From an uncultured Muribaculaceae bacterium (GTDB lineage: Bacteria > Bacteroidota > Bacteroidia > Bacteroidales > Muribaculaceae), in the NCBI GenBank assembly GCA_947386115.1, contig CANDNO010000003.1:1-64000 (forward strand): DNA of 64,000 bases. Direction: 5' to 3'. The notes below the pieces were generated by a model. That model was not told where the DNA came from. It ran no database searches and saw only the letters and a list, made by a program, of their open reading frames with translations. Position numbers and translations under genes: made by a program. Every line of letters starts with the position of its first letter. Position 1 is the stretch's first letter. Shown here piece after piece: positions 1-10,293 of this stretch.

Positions 1-18
1 TACAGCCAATTTCTTACA

Positions 19-207
19 TTAAATATTTAGCTCTTTGCTGTCAAACTCCCGATCATTGTTTTCCTTACAACCCTCTCTACGTCCCTGTTTCTGACAGGTT
101 GTCGTGGTTGTAGTATTGTCGGTCGACGTTGTCTCGGGGGTCTGGGCCGACATTGTTCCTCCGATGGTTAAGAGTGCTATCGCGATGGCGATGAAATTCT
201 TTTTCAT
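19..207 (-). CDS. Small secreted Thr-rich peptide, hypothetical
   Basis: A 62-residue protein. Residues 1 to about 21 look like a Sec signal peptide: two lysines after Met, then a hydrophobic core ending GGTMSA before Gln. The mature part is only about 40 residues, rich in Thr and then in charged residues, with two cysteines. It matches no family I recognise. It stands alone, transcribed away from ruvA, in an AT-rich stretch. It could be a small exported peptide or a chance ORF; the clean signal peptide favours a real gene. Confidence 0.5.
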   Translation of the reverse strand: MKKNFIAIAIALLTIGGTMSAQTPETTSTDNTTTTTTCQKQGRREGCKENNDREFDSKELNI

Positions 208-352
208 TTTAGTTGTGTTTTTGAAGTGTTTATGAAAATATTGTTTCGCTTACACTATATAAGACATGGATAGGTAAAAAGGTTTATTATATAGAGCCAA
301 TATATAACAGTTTTTAACCACTTGTACTAACAAACAAAAAAACGAATATCGC

Positions 353-360
353 TATCTTTG
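353..360 (+). promoter_or_regulatory. Bacteroidetes -7 element (TATCTTTG) upstream of ruvA
   Basis: TATCTTTG fits the TAnnTTTG -7 consensus and lies 51 bases before the ruvA ATG. No TTG at the usual 19-21 base spacing is visible, so only the -7 box is supported. Confidence 0.5.
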
Positions 361-411
361 CATTGCTACATACATTAAAGAGCATTAAATGATTTCTGAA
401 AATTACTTATT

Positions 412-996
412 ATGATGGAATATATCAAAGGGCGAGTGGAATCGCTCAATCCGGCATCGGTTGTCGTTGAAACGGCAGGCGGAGTAGCCTATCTGCTTAA
501 TATCTCGCTGAGTACATTCAGCGCCCTCGAGGGTGTGGCCGAGACCCGGCTTCTGGTTCACGAAGCGATACGCGAGGATGCGTGGGTACTGTACGGTTTT
601 GCCGACGAACGCGAACGCTCGGTTTTCAGGCTGCTGATAGGCGTGTCGGGCGTCGGAGCCAACACGGCGCGGATGATCCTGTCGTCGATCGCAGCCCCTG
701 AACTCGAGCAGGTTATAGCCTCGGGCGACCCCGCGAGACTCAAAGCCGTAAAGGGTGTGGGCGCAAAGACCGCCCAACGCATAATTGTTGACCTCAAAGA
801 CAAAATAAAAGTGGATGAGTTGACGTTATCTATACAGCCGACAGTCACTAACGACACCTACGACGAGGCTCTTGCCGCTCTTGTCATGCTGGGCTTCCAG
901 CGACAGCAGTCGCAAAAGGTGCTCAAGAAGCTCTTTGACGCCAACCCGTCGATTACGGTCGAGGCCGCCATCAAACGCGCGCTCACAATGATGTGA
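412..996 (+). CDS. ruvA: Holliday junction branch migration protein RuvA
   Basis: RuvA binds the Holliday junction as a tetramer and loads the RuvB motor during recombination repair. The 194-residue length is normal. The N-terminal OB-fold starts MMEYIKG, close to the usual family opening. Two helix-hairpin-helix motifs are visible at about residues 76-92 (GVSGVGANTA) and 112-128 (VKGVGAKTA). The C-terminal residues 148-194 match the flexible domain III that contacts RuvB. An ATG at 415 is the alternative start. sprA begins 16 bases downstream, so the two are probably co-transcribed. ruvB and ruvC are not in the window. Confidence 0.96.
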   Translation: MMEYIKGRVESLNPASVVVETAGGVAYLLNISLSTFSALEGVAETRLLVHEAIREDAWVLYGFADERERSVFRLLIGVSGVGANTARMILSSIAAPELEQVIASGDPARLKAVKGVGAKTAQRIIVDLKDKIKVDELTLSIQPTVTNDTYDEALAALVMLGFQRQQSQKVLKKLFDANPSITVEAAIKRALTMM

Positions 997-1012
997 CCCG
1001 GCCGACGCCACA

Positions 1013-4000
1013 ATGAAGACCAGTCATTTAACAAAATATATCACATTACATCCGGCCGCTATCGCCACCCTGGTGGTGATAGTGGCCGTCATGTTGAGTC
1101 TGACCGGTCATGTAGCTAAAGCCCAGTCGCTTACGGCGCCCTATAACCCGGCGATGGCACCACCGTCGCTCGCCACGACTGCCGACTCCATAATGCTGCC
1201 GTTTGCCACCTCCAACGCCGTGCCGCAATCCTACGAGGAGCTCATAGCCGACGAACTCGGAGCCGACCTCAACACTCCGTCCAACATACACATGGAGACC
1301 GAGTATGACCCCGCAACCCGCACCTACATTGTACGTTACAAAGTTGGCAACTTCGATATCGCCACGCCGCTCATGCTCTCCGAGCGCCAGTACAACAACC
1401 TGCAGTACCGCAGGGCCATGCAGCAGTATTACCGCGAGCGCAACAGCGAGGCTTTCCAGGGCAAAGAAAAAGACCCGTTCAACCCGCTCGACATGCACTT
1501 CGCCATAGGTCCGCTCGAGAAAATCTTCGGCCCCAGCGGCGTACAGCTCAAGACACAAGGCTCGGTGCAAATCAAAATGGGTATAAAGAGCAACAAGACC
1601 GACAATCCCTCGCTGTCGCTCTCGGCCCGACGTAAGACATACTTCGACTTCGAGCAGAAAATCCAGGCCACAATCAATGCCTCGGTGGGCGACCGCATGA
1701 AGTTCAACATGACCTACAACACCGACGCTACCTTTGACTTCGACTCGAAAAACATCAAGCTCGCCTATGAGGGCAAAGAGGATGACATCGTTAAGAATAT
1801 CGAGGCCGGTAACGTCTCGCTCACCACCGGTTCGTCGCTCATACGAGGCAGCACGGCGCTGTTCGGTATCAAGACAAAACTGCAGTTCGGCAAGCTCACC
1901 GCCACGGCCCTCGTGTCGCAACAGAACTCCGAGTCCAAGACAGTGAATACCAAGGGGGGAGCCCAGCTCACACCATTCTCCATCACCGCCGACAACTACG
2001 ATGCCAACCGCCACTTCTTCCTCGCCCAGTATTTCTACCAGAACTACGACAGGTTTGCAGCCAGGTTGCCGTTTGTGTCATCGGGCATACAGATTACCCG
2101 CATCGAGGTGTGGGTCACCAATAAGAGCAACAACTACAACCAGTCGCGCAACATTGTGGCGTTCATGGACTTGGGCGAAGAATCCAATTTGGCCGGCGAC
2201 CTGTGGCAGGGCGATCCGGCCTACCCCATCCCTACCAACATGAGCAACAACCTGCTCTCGACCATCAAGACCGACTACCCCGACGCCCGTAACATCAACT
2301 CGGTGACACAGGCTCTCGAGCCGCTCCGAGCCTACGGCATAGAAGGTGGCCGCGACTTCGAGAAGGTAGAGAGCGCCCGACTGCTCAGCTCGAGCGAATA
2401 CACGCTCAACTCTACGCTGGGATACATCTCGCTCAAAAGCGCGCTCACCAGCGACGAGGTGCTGGCCGTAGCCTTCGAGTACACCTACAACGGCCGTGTA
2501 TATCAGGTGGGTGAGTTCTCGACCGACATCTCCACCACCGACCAGTCGCTCTACGTCAAGATGCTCAAGGGCACCACGATATCGCCCAAGCTCCCCATGT
2601 GGCGGCTCATGATGAAAAACGTCTACTCACTCGGTGCCTACCAGGTGCAGAAAGCCAAGTTCAAGCTCAACATCAAGTATCTGAGCGACACTACCGGCAT
2701 CGAGATCAACTACCTGCCCGTGCCGGGGCTGTCCAACATGCCGCTGTTGCAGGTGATGAATCTCGACCGCATCGACAGCAACGAGCAGTCCAACCCCGAC
2801 GGTTTCTTCGACTTCGTCGAAGGATATACCGTGCAGTCGTCAAACGGTAAAATCATATTCCCCGTTGCCGAACCCTTCGGTAAGCACCTGGCCGAAAAAA
2901 TCAACAATCCGCAGCTTGCCGAGCGGTATGTCTACAGCGAGCTGTACGACTCGACACAGGTTGTGGCGCGCCAGTTTGCCGACAAGAACAAATTCTCGCT
3001 CGTGGGCGAGTACCAGTCGTCGGGCGGCTCACAGATACGCCTTAACGCCATGAACGTGCCCCGCGGCTCGGTCATCGTCACGGCCGGCGGCGTACAGCTC
3101 ACCGAGAACAGCGACTACACCGTCGACTACGCCATGGGCATCGTCACCATCACCAACCAGAGCATCATCGACTCGGGCCAGAACATAAGCGTCACCCTCG
3201 AGAACCAGTCGCTCTTCTCGATGCAACGCAAGACGCTCCTCGGCCTCGACCTGCAATATGCCTTCAACAAGAATTTCAATATTGGCGCTACCATTCTGCA
3301 CTTCAGCGAGAAAGCCCTGCTCGAGAAAGTCAACATAGGCGACGAGGTGGTCAACAACACCATGATGGGCCTGAACCTGAGCTACAACACCGAGTTCATG
3401 TGGCTCACCAACCTGCTCAACAAAGTCCCCACCATCAATGCCACCCAGCCGTCGCGCTTCAACGTCACGGCCGAGTTTGCCCAGCTCATGCCCCACGGCG
3501 AGAAATCGGGGTCGAACAAAGGCAGCTCGTTCATCGACGACTTCGAGTCGTCACAGATACGCATCGACCTGCGCTCACCCTACTCGTGGTTCCTCGCGTC
3601 GACCCCCTACGACCCCTCGCCCGACGCGCTCTTCCCCGAAGCCGCGTTATCCAACAACCCCGCCTACGGCAAGAATCGCGCGTTGCTCAACTGGTACTAC
3701 ATCGACCGCATGTTCACCCAGCGCAACTCATCGCTATGCCCCGGCTACATACGCAGCGACCTTAAGCAGCTGTCAAACCCCTATGTGCGCGAAATCACCA
3801 TGCGCGAGATATTCCCCGGCCGCGAGCGCACCTACGGCGAGTCGAACATCATCCAGACTCTCAACCTTTCGTTCTACCCCACCGAGCGCGGCCCCTACAA
3901 TGTCGACGCGACCGATATCGACAACGACGGTAATCTCACCCGCCCCGAAAAGCGTTGGGGCGGCATCATGCGCAAGATGGAGAACACTAACTTCGAGCAG

Positions 4001-7000
4001 AGCAACATCGAATACATCCAGTTCTGGCTCATGAACCCGTTCCTCGACCCCGAGAACCCCAACTACGACGGCGGCGACCTCTACTTCAACTTCGGCGAGA
4101 TTTCGGAGGATATTCTCAAGGACGGACTCAAAAGCTACGAGAACGGCGTGCCCTTCGACGGCAACTACGAGTTTATGGACTCCACCGCCTGGGGACGCGT
4201 ATCGCGACAAGCTTCACTAACCTACTCGTTCGACAACAACCGCACGTCGCGTCCCGTGCAGGATGTCGGTCTCGACGGGCTGCGCAACGACGACGAGTAC
4301 ACATTCTCTACCTATCAGGACTATCTGTCGGCACTCTCGAGCAAGCTGCCCGCATCGACCGTGGCAACCATGCAGGAAGACCGTTTCTCGCCCTTCAACG
4401 ACCCCGCCGGCGACAACTACCACTTCTTCCGTGGCTACGACTACGACGAGGAACGCCTTTCGATTCTCGAGCGCTACAAACGATACAACGGCGTCGAAGG
4501 CAACTCCCTGTCGCCCGAGGATGCCCCCGACCCTCTCTACCAGAGCTCGCGCAGCGTGCCCGACGTCGAGGATATCAACCAGGACAACACCCTCAACGAG
4601 TATGAGCGCTACTTCCAGTATCACGTGTCGATACGCCCCGAAGACTTCGTAGTAGGCAAGAACTACATCACCGACAAACAGGTCTCGGTAGTTCCCCTGC
4701 GCGACGGCACCAACGGCGAGGTCGAGTGGTATCAGTTCAAGATTCCGCTGGCCGACTTCGAGAAGGTTGTAGGCTCGATAAGCGACTTCTCTACCATACG
4801 TTTCGCCCGCATGTTCATGACCGGCTTCAAACAGGTTACCCACCTGCGTTTCGCCACTCTCGAACTGGTGCGCGGCGAGTGGCGCGCCTACGATTTCAAC
4901 CTCAACCAGCGTGGCGACGCTCCGGCCGAGGGTGAGCTTGATATCTCGGTGGTAAATATCGAGGAAAACTCGGGCCGCGAGCCTGTCAACTATGTGCTGC
5001 CCCCCGGTGTTACCCGCATATCTGATCCCGGACAGGCCCAGATCGTGCAGCTCAACGAGCAGTCGATGTCGATGACCGTGCGCGGGCTGCAGGCCGGCGA
5101 CGGTCGAGGCGTTTACCGCAACACGATGCTCGACCTGCGCAATTACAACCGCCTGCAGATGCACGTTCACGCCGAGGCTCTCATCGACAACACGACCAAC
5201 CTGCGCAGCGGCGAGATGTCGATGTTCATACGCCTCGGCACCGACGTCAAGAACAACTACTACGAGTATGAAGTGCCCCTCGAGCTCACACCTCCCGGCA
5301 AATACTACGACAACCCCACCGACCGCGAGAAGGTATGGCCGGCCAACAACTTCATGGACCTGAAACTGCAGGCTCTCGTCGACCTCAAGAAAGAGCGTAA
5401 CCGCGCCAAGAGCGATGACGGCTCGAGCGTGAGCTACACCACGCTTTACACCGGCCGCGACCCCGACAACGAGCGCAACCGCATGGCCGTGATGGGCAAC
5501 CCGTCGCTGAGCGACGTGCGCGTTATCCTTGTGGGTGTGCGCAACAACTCGTCGGTCACCAAGGCAGGCACCGTATGGGTCAACGAGCTCAAAGTCACCG
5601 ACTTCAACGAGAGCGGAGGATGGGCTACCAAGGTCAACGCCAACCTGGCCATGAGCGACATAGCGACATTCAACTTCGGCACTCACATCGAGACGGCCGG
5701 TTTCGGCGGCGTCGACCAGTCGCTAAACGAGCGCCGCCTCGACGATTACAAGCAATACAACTTTGCCGTTCAGGGCGATGTGGGCCGACTCCTCCCCGAG
5801 GCCGTCAAGCTGCGCGCCCCTGTGTTCTACTCTGTCACCAAGGAGACAACCACTCCCAAGTATAATCCCCTCGACCAGGACGTTCTGCTCAAGGACGCTC
5901 TCGACGGTGCCACACGCGCCGAGCGTGATTCGATCAACAGCTATGCCGTGGAGAATACCAAGATCGAGAATTTCAGCCTTTCGGCATTAAAATTCGACAT
6001 ACGCAGCAAGAATCCCATGCCATGGGACCCCGCCAACTTCACAATCAACTTCTCGTTCTCGCGACAGTCTAAACATGACCCCACTACCGAGTATGAGAAC
6101 ACCAACGACTATCGCGGCTCGCTGCAATACAGCTACTCGCCCTACATCAAGGGACTCAAGCCGTTCTCTTTCATCAAAAGCAAGAACAAGAATCTCAAGT
6201 TCTTCAAAGACTGGGAACTGCGCTGGGCGCCCGACAATATCTCGTTCCTCACGACTATGTCGCGCTACTACTACGAGCAGCAGACGCGTTCCGAGACCGA
6301 CCAGATGTTCCAGCTACCCGTGTCGGTGAGCAAAAACTTCCTGTGGGACCGCCAGCTCAACCTCACGTGGAACCTTACCCGCTCGCTGTCGCTGTCGTTC
6401 AACTCCAACACCTCGGCCCGCATCGAGGAGACTGCCGGCGCCGTCAACAAGCGCCTGTTCCCCGACAAGTACAAGGAGTGGCGCGACACGGTGTGGTCGA
6501 GCATCCTGAGCATGGGCACGCCGTGGGCCTACAACCAGTCGTTCGTGGCAAGCTACAAGGCTCCCTTCAACCGCATTCCGGCCCTCGACTTCATCACCGC
6601 CTCGGCCAGCTACAACGCCACCTACCGCTGGGACCGCGGCGCCACCATCGACGACGTAGCCATGGGCAACACCATCGCCAACCAGGCCACATGGAATGCC
6701 GAGGGTCGCCTCAACTTCGAGTCGCTATACAACAAGATTCCTTATGTCAAGGACATCAACAAGCGATTCTCGGCCACCAAGCGCAACACCAAGCCCAAAA
6801 AGCCCAAACGCTTTGACCGCACGTTCAAGCTAAAGGCCGACACATCTATCATAATCAAGCACAACCTTCGCGCCCCCCGTGTGCAGGTGCGCGCCGCCGG
6901 TACCGACGGAACCCCCATGACGATAAAGACCCGCATCATCGACAATAACAGCATCGAGGTGCTCACCCGCGGCGACAAGAACGTCAGGTTCACCATCACC

Positions 7001-8461
7001 GAAGTGCTCAAAGAGGACCGCCCGTTCATGAAAGAACTGGCCGCCTACGCAACGCGACTCGCCATGTCGCCCCGCAATGCGTCGATACGCTGGAAACGGT
7101 CGAGCGGTTTGTCGCTGCCGCTGTTTCGCAACGACATCGGCAACATCTTCGGCCAGAGCAATTCGTATGGTCCCATGTCGCCCGGTCTCGACTTCGCGTT
7201 CGGCTTCACCGGCGAAGACTACATCTACAAAGCCAAGGAGCGAGGATGGCTCATTACCGACGACGGACAGACCTCGCCCGCACTCGTATCGCAAAGCGAT
7301 GAACTCAACGTCGAGCTAAACCTCGAGCCGATAAAAGGTCTCAAAATCATGCTCACGATGAACCGCTCCGACAACCGTTCGCGCCAGGTACAGTTCATGT
7401 ATGCCGACATGCCCGTGACCCGCAACGGCTCCTACACGCGCACCCACTGCGCCCTCGCTACCGCGCTCAAATCATCTTCGGCCAAGACCGGCTATGCCTC
7501 CGAGGCCTTCGACAAGTTCCTCAGCTACATTCCCGTCGTGGCTTCGCGTGTCGAGAACTCCTACCGGGGACTCGTATATCCCTCGACCGGATTTATGGAC
7601 AACTCGCCCTACGCCGGACAACCGTTCGACCCCGCGGTAGGAACTACAAGCGCCACATCAAGCGACGTGCTCATTCCCGCTTTCCTCGCCGCCTACAGCG
7701 GTTCCGACCCGTCGAAAGTCACTCTTGACCCCTTCCCGTCGTTCCGCTCGGTGCTCCCCAACTGGCGCATCACCTACGACGCGCTCCAGGCACTCCCCCG
7801 CCTTAACGGCAAGATCAAATCGATAACCCTCTCACACGCCTACCAGTGTACCTACTCGGTGGGTAGCTACAGTTCATATCTCAACTGGCTCTCGGCCGAC
7901 GGCTCCGACAAGGGCTTCACCCTCGACGAGCTCACGGGACGTCCCATCCCCTCGTCGCCGTTCAACATCTCGTCGGTAGCCATCACCGAACGTTTCGCAC
8001 CGCTCATCGGAGCCAGCGTAACACTGAAAAACGACCTCACATTCAACGCCGAGTACCGCGACCAGCGCACGTTGACGCTAAACTCAGGCGCCGGACAGAT
8101 TGTCGAAGCCACATCATCGGGCCTCACCATCGGCGCCGGATATAAGATTGTGGGTTTCAACACAATATTGAAAATGAGAGGCTCGGGAGCCAACGTGAGC
8201 AACGACCTTACAATCAACGCCGATTTCTCACTCACCAACACCCAGGCCCTCATACGCCGCATCGAGACAGCCTACACCCAGGCCACATCGGGCACCCGCA
8301 CACTGTCGATCAACTTCCAGGCAAGCTACGTGCTGTCTCGCCGCCTCACCATCGCCGCCTACTTCGACCACCAGGTCAACACCCCCCTCGTCTCCACCAC
8401 CTCCTACCCCACCACCAACACCGCCTACGGCCTCTCCCTCAACCTCAACCTCGCCCGCTAA
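1013..8461 (+). CDS. sprA: T9SS outer-membrane translocon SprA (Sov)
   Basis: SprA is the very large beta-barrel through which type IX secretion substrates cross the outer membrane; in gliding relatives it is also needed for motility. The 2482-residue length is in the family's range. A signal peptide is visible at residues 1-38 (hydrophobic stretch ending AKAQ). The remainder alternates aromatic and polar residues as in a large barrel and ends in a beta-strand-rich region, with the last residues LNLNLAR. The start is the ATG 16 bases after the ruvA stop. Long open frames on the opposite strand here are by-products of GC-rich codon use. The plug gene at 14684 encodes a likely partner. Confidence 0.95.
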   Translation: MKTSHLTKYITLHPAAIATLVVIVAVMLSLTGHVAKAQSLTAPYNPAMAPPSLATTADSIMLPFATSNAVPQSYEELIADELGADLNTPSNIHMETEYDPATRTYIVRYKVGNFDIATPLMLSERQYNNLQYRRAMQQYYRERNSEAFQGKEKDPFNPLDMHFAIGPLEKIFGPSGVQLKTQGSVQIKMGIKSNKTDNPSLSLSARRKTYFDFEQKIQATINASVGDRMKFNMTYNTDATFDFDSKNIKLAYEGKEDDIVKNIEAGNVSLTTGSSLIRGSTALFGIKTKLQFGKLTATALVSQQNSESKTVNTKGGAQLTPFSITADNYDANRHFFLAQYFYQNYDRFAARLPFVSSGIQITRIEVWVTNKSNNYNQSRNIVAFMDLGEESNLAGDLWQGDPAYPIPTNMSNNLLSTIKTDYPDARNINSVTQALEPLRAYGIEGGRDFEKVESARLLSSSEYTLNSTLGYISLKSALTSDEVLAVAFEYTYNGRVYQVGEFSTDISTTDQSLYVKMLKGTTISPKLPMWRLMMKNVYSLGAYQVQKAKFKLNIKYLSDTTGIEINYLPVPGLSNMPLLQVMNLDRIDSNEQSNPDGFFDFVEGYTVQSSNGKIIFPVAEPFGKHLAEKINNPQLAERYVYSELYDSTQVVARQFADKNKFSLVGEYQSSGGSQIRLNAMNVPRGSVIVTAGGVQLTENSDYTVDYAMGIVTITNQSIIDSGQNISVTLENQSLFSMQRKTLLGLDLQYAFNKNFNIGATILHFSEKALLEKVNIGDEVVNNTMMGLNLSYNTEFMWLTNLLNKVPTINATQPSRFNVTAEFAQLMPHGEKSGSNKGSSFIDDFESSQIRIDLRSPYSWFLASTPYDPSPDALFPEAALSNNPAYGKNRALLNWYYIDRMFTQRNSSLCPGYIRSDLKQLSNPYVREITMREIFPGRERTYGESNIIQTLNLSFYPTERGPYNVDATDIDNDGNLTRPEKRWGGIMRKMENTNFEQSNIEYIQFWLMNPFLDPENPNYDGGDLYFNFGEISEDILKDGLKSYENGVPFDGNYEFMDSTAWGRVSRQASLTYSFDNNRTSRPVQDVGLDGLRNDDEYTFSTYQDYLSALSSKLPASTVATMQEDRFSPFNDPAGDNYHFFRGYDYDEERLSILERYKRYNGVEGNSLSPEDAPDPLYQSSRSVPDVEDINQDNTLNEYERYFQYHVSIRPEDFVVGKNYITDKQVSVVPLRDGTNGEVEWYQFKIPLADFEKVVGSISDFSTIRFARMFMTGFKQVTHLRFATLELVRGEWRAYDFNLNQRGDAPAEGELDISVVNIEENSGREPVNYVLPPGVTRISDPGQAQIVQLNEQSMSMTVRGLQAGDGRGVYRNTMLDLRNYNRLQMHVHAEALIDNTTNLRSGEMSMFIRLGTDVKNNYYEYEVPLELTPPGKYYDNPTDREKVWPANNFMDLKLQALVDLKKERNRAKSDDGSSVSYTTLYTGRDPDNERNRMAVMGNPSLSDVRVILVGVRNNSSVTKAGTVWVNELKVTDFNESGGWATKVNANLAMSDIATFNFGTHIETAGFGGVDQSLNERRLDDYKQYNFAVQGDVGRLLPEAVKLRAPVFYSVTKETTTPKYNPLDQDVLLKDALDGATRAERDSINSYAVENTKIENFSLSALKFDIRSKNPMPWDPANFTINFSFSRQSKHDPTTEYENTNDYRGSLQYSYSPYIKGLKPFSFIKSKNKNLKFFKDWELRWAPDNISFLTTMSRYYYEQQTRSETDQMFQLPVSVSKNFLWDRQLNLTWNLTRSLSLSFNSNTSARIEETAGAVNKRLFPDKYKEWRDTVWSSILSMGTPWAYNQSFVASYKAPFNRIPALDFITASASYNATYRWDRGATIDDVAMGNTIANQATWNAEGRLNFESLYNKIPYVKDINKRFSATKRNTKPKKPKRFDRTFKLKADTSIIIKHNLRAPRVQVRAAGTDGTPMTIKTRIIDNNSIEVLTRGDKNVRFTITEVLKEDRPFMKELAAYATRLAMSPRNASIRWKRSSGLSLPLFRNDIGNIFGQSNSYGPMSPGLDFAFGFTGEDYIYKAKERGWLITDDGQTSPALVSQSDELNVELNLEPIKGLKIMLTMNRSDNRSRQVQFMYADMPVTRNGSYTRTHCALATALKSSSAKTGYASEAFDKFLSYIPVVASRVENSYRGLVYPSTGFMDNSPYAGQPFDPAVGTTSATSSDVLIPAFLAAYSGSDPSKVTLDPFPSFRSVLPNWRITYDALQALPRLNGKIKSITLSHAYQCTYSVGSYSSYLNWLSADGSDKGFTLDELTGRPIPSSPFNISSVAITERFAPLIGASVTLKNDLTFNAEYRDQRTLTLNSGAGQIVEATSSGLTIGAGYKIVGFNTILKMRGSGANVSNDLTINADFSLTNTQALIRRIETAYTQATSGTRTLSINFQASYVLSRRLTIAAYFDHQVNTPLVSTTSYPTTNTAYGLSLNLNLAR

Positions 8462-8561
8462 CCTTTCAGATATGCAATATATCATCCACTTTATTCCCGA
8501 TATAATTTCTATAACGAGCAGTAAGAATTGTCTCGTATAAATAAAAATTCATAAGACTCGC

Positions 8562-9065
8562 ATGAAAATATTTAAACAAATAATAATCGCAGCTGAATCA
8601 TTTTGCGCCTTCGGTATTCTTTGGTGCATCATAAACATATTTCTCTTAACTCCTGGCACTGAGCCAGACGATATTCTTTCTGCAGTTGATTTAGAACTTC
8701 CCGTTTGTAATATAGAGGATACGTATGATAACCTTGATCGTGGAGCATCCCGATTTGACAATTTTACATATCACGTAACTTTTTCACCTCAAGAAACAAC
8801 AGCTTTGATTAAAAAGATGGAAGAAATGGGATGGCAAAGGGAAGATGATTTGTACATAAAAAGTGTAGATGTCGATGAAGATTTAACATATTCTGCATTT
8901 ATAAATCCTCGATTAGGTACCGCGACACTTGATGTCTCAATTGATGAATTTTATTCAATTAAATATGTGTTTTATACAATACTTTTCATATTAACAGCAT
9001 CGTTTATTGCTGGCCTATGGGGTATAGTAATATTAGTCAGTAAAATCAGAACAAAAAAGGAATAG
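8562..9065 (+). CDS. Small two-TM membrane protein, unknown function
   Basis: A 167-residue protein with a hydrophobic segment at about residues 8-30, a roughly 100-residue polar and acidic domain, and a second hydrophobic segment at about 132-158 followed by a basic tail (SKIRTKKE). This suggests both ends in the membrane with the domain between them outside. Base composition is much more AT-rich than sprA or miaB, which suggests recent acquisition. It is not recognised as a family member. It lies between sprA and the convergent XRE gene. Confidence 0.65.
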   Translation: MKIFKQIIIAAESFCAFGILWCIINIFLLTPGTEPDDILSAVDLELPVCNIEDTYDNLDRGASRFDNFTYHVTFSPQETTALIKKMEEMGWQREDDLYIKSVDVDEDLTYSAFINPRLGTATLDVSIDEFYSIKYVFYTILFILTASFIAGLWGIVILVSKIRTKKE

Positions 9066-9124
9066 TATTGTATCAGCCTGAAAAAAATATACCACACCCA
9101 ATAAACCGGCTCAAGCAGTTGAAA

Positions 9125-9391
9125 CTACTCGACCGTTATTATCGATTTCCCGAAAAAGGTTGAAAGCATGGCAATCGTAGCAATGGTAAAATTGTGCTCT
9201 CCGCTCAACCATCGTGTGATTTCATTAGGCCGTTTCCCTAAAGCTTCAGCAAATTGCTTTTTATTCAAACCCTTCTCGCGCATCAGCACATCAAGTCTAT
9301 TCGAGATCGCAAAAGAAAGCCGTGTTTCCTCGCGTTTCTCACGAGGTATCTCGTTTAATATCTCATACAAAGGAATGTTGGCGGTTCTCAT
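9125..9391 (-). CDS. XRE/HigA-like helix-turn-helix regulator, orphan
   Basis: An 88-residue DNA-binding protein. Residues 41-70 carry a helix-turn-helix of the Cro/C1 type (LNKKQFAEALGKRPNEITRW). Such proteins are often antitoxins of HigBA-type modules, but no toxin-like ORF adjoins it: upstream is a 198-base gap and downstream is the convergent membrane-protein gene. On this strand a Bacteroidetes -7 box (TATCTTTG) occurs at 9443-9450, about 50 bases before the start. It may be a lone antitoxin or a small autoregulator. Confidence 0.75.
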   Translation of the reverse strand: MRTANIPLYEILNEIPREKREETRLSFAISNRLDVLMREKGLNKKQFAEALGKRPNEITRWLSGEHNFTIATIAMLSTFFGKSIITVE

Positions 9392-9442
9392 ACATCGAAT
9401 GTTTTATCGGTTATAATCTCCTTTTCAGTAATCTCAACAACG

Positions 9443-9450
9443 CAAAGATA
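9443..9450 (-). promoter_or_regulatory. -7 element for the XRE gene
   Basis: Read on the minus strand this is TATCTTTG, a full match to TAnnTTTG, 51 bases upstream of the XRE start codon. No -33 box was recognised. Confidence 0.45.
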
Positions 9451-9589
9451 TAAAAAAAGTTTTACATATATGTAGATTATAGATTATTTATGTGATACCA
9501 AATGTATTTCATAAATCGAAGCGCTATTGAGTAAAGCCGCGGTAACTTTTTCGGGGGTTATTTGTTAATATTGTAAAACAAAGTTTACC

Positions 9590-10276
9590 ATGGATAGCAT
9601 GTATGACATATTGATGGACCTGCCGCTGTTCAAGGGCGTAAGCCGTGAACGCATTTCGGAAGTCGTGGGCAACACAAAGATGCACTTTCTCAAATACTTG
9701 GCTGGCGAGAATATCGTCCAGCCGGCCCAAGCCTGCACCCATCTCAAATTCATCATTTCGGGCCACGTGCGCTCGGCAATTGCCAACAATGGCAACCGCT
9801 TCACTGTATCACAGACACTTACTGCGCCCGACGTGATTGCGCCCGAATTTCTCTTCGGCCGCTCCACCCACTATCCATGCACCGCAACTGCTATCGACAC
9901 CGTAGGCATCCTGCAGATCGACAAAAACGATTATATCAAGATATTGAACAGTGACCGCGTCTTTCTGTACAACTTCCTCAATCTGCTGTCGATGAACGCA
10001 CAGAAGGGAGTCGACGGAATCCTGTCGTTCACCACCGGAACACTCGACGAACGCCTTGCCTACTGGATTATCGCGCTCACACAAAGCTCTGGTACCGATA
10101 TAACGCTTACATGCCGCCAGCGCGACCTCTACCTGCTCTTCGGCGTACAGCGGTCATCGTTCATGGCAACGCTCGATTCTATGAAAGTGCGCGGCTACAT
10201 CGACTACGAGCCGGGCGTCATTCATGTGACCAACAGGTCAAAACTCTTCAACCTCCTGCACATCGACAGCGAATAG
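9590..10276 (+). CDS. Crp/Fnr family transcriptional regulator
   Basis: A 228-residue cytoplasmic regulator. The N-terminal part (about residues 20-120) fits a cyclic-nucleotide-binding-like beta-roll and the C-terminal part (about 150-220) fits a winged helix (TCRQRDLYLLFGVQRSSFMATLDSM). No cysteine cluster of the oxygen-sensing FNR kind is visible, so the ligand is unknown. Its stop lies 17 bases from the convergent miaB end. The downstream CoA-transferase and energy genes would be plausible targets, but nothing in the sequence shows this. Confidence 0.9.
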   Translation: MDSMYDILMDLPLFKGVSRERISEVVGNTKMHFLKYLAGENIVQPAQACTHLKFIISGHVRSAIANNGNRFTVSQTLTAPDVIAPEFLFGRSTHYPCTATAIDTVGILQIDKNDYIKILNSDRVFLYNFLNLLSMNAQKGVDGILSFTTGTLDERLAYWIIALTQSSGTDITLTCRQRDLYLLFGVQRSSFMATLDSMKVRGYIDYEPGVIHVTNRSKLFNLLHIDSE

Positions 10277-10293
10277 AGCTTAAGAGCCCCGGA

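Noticed and set aside
4217..5686. A 489-codon open frame on the minus strand inside sprA
   Set aside because: It lies opposite a clear sprA reading, has a Val/Gly/His-rich composition typical of the antisense of GC-rich coding DNA, and shows no domain or start signals.
8562..9391. Toxin-antitoxin pair
   Set aside because: The XRE gene and its neighbour are convergent, and the neighbour is a membrane protein with no toxin features.
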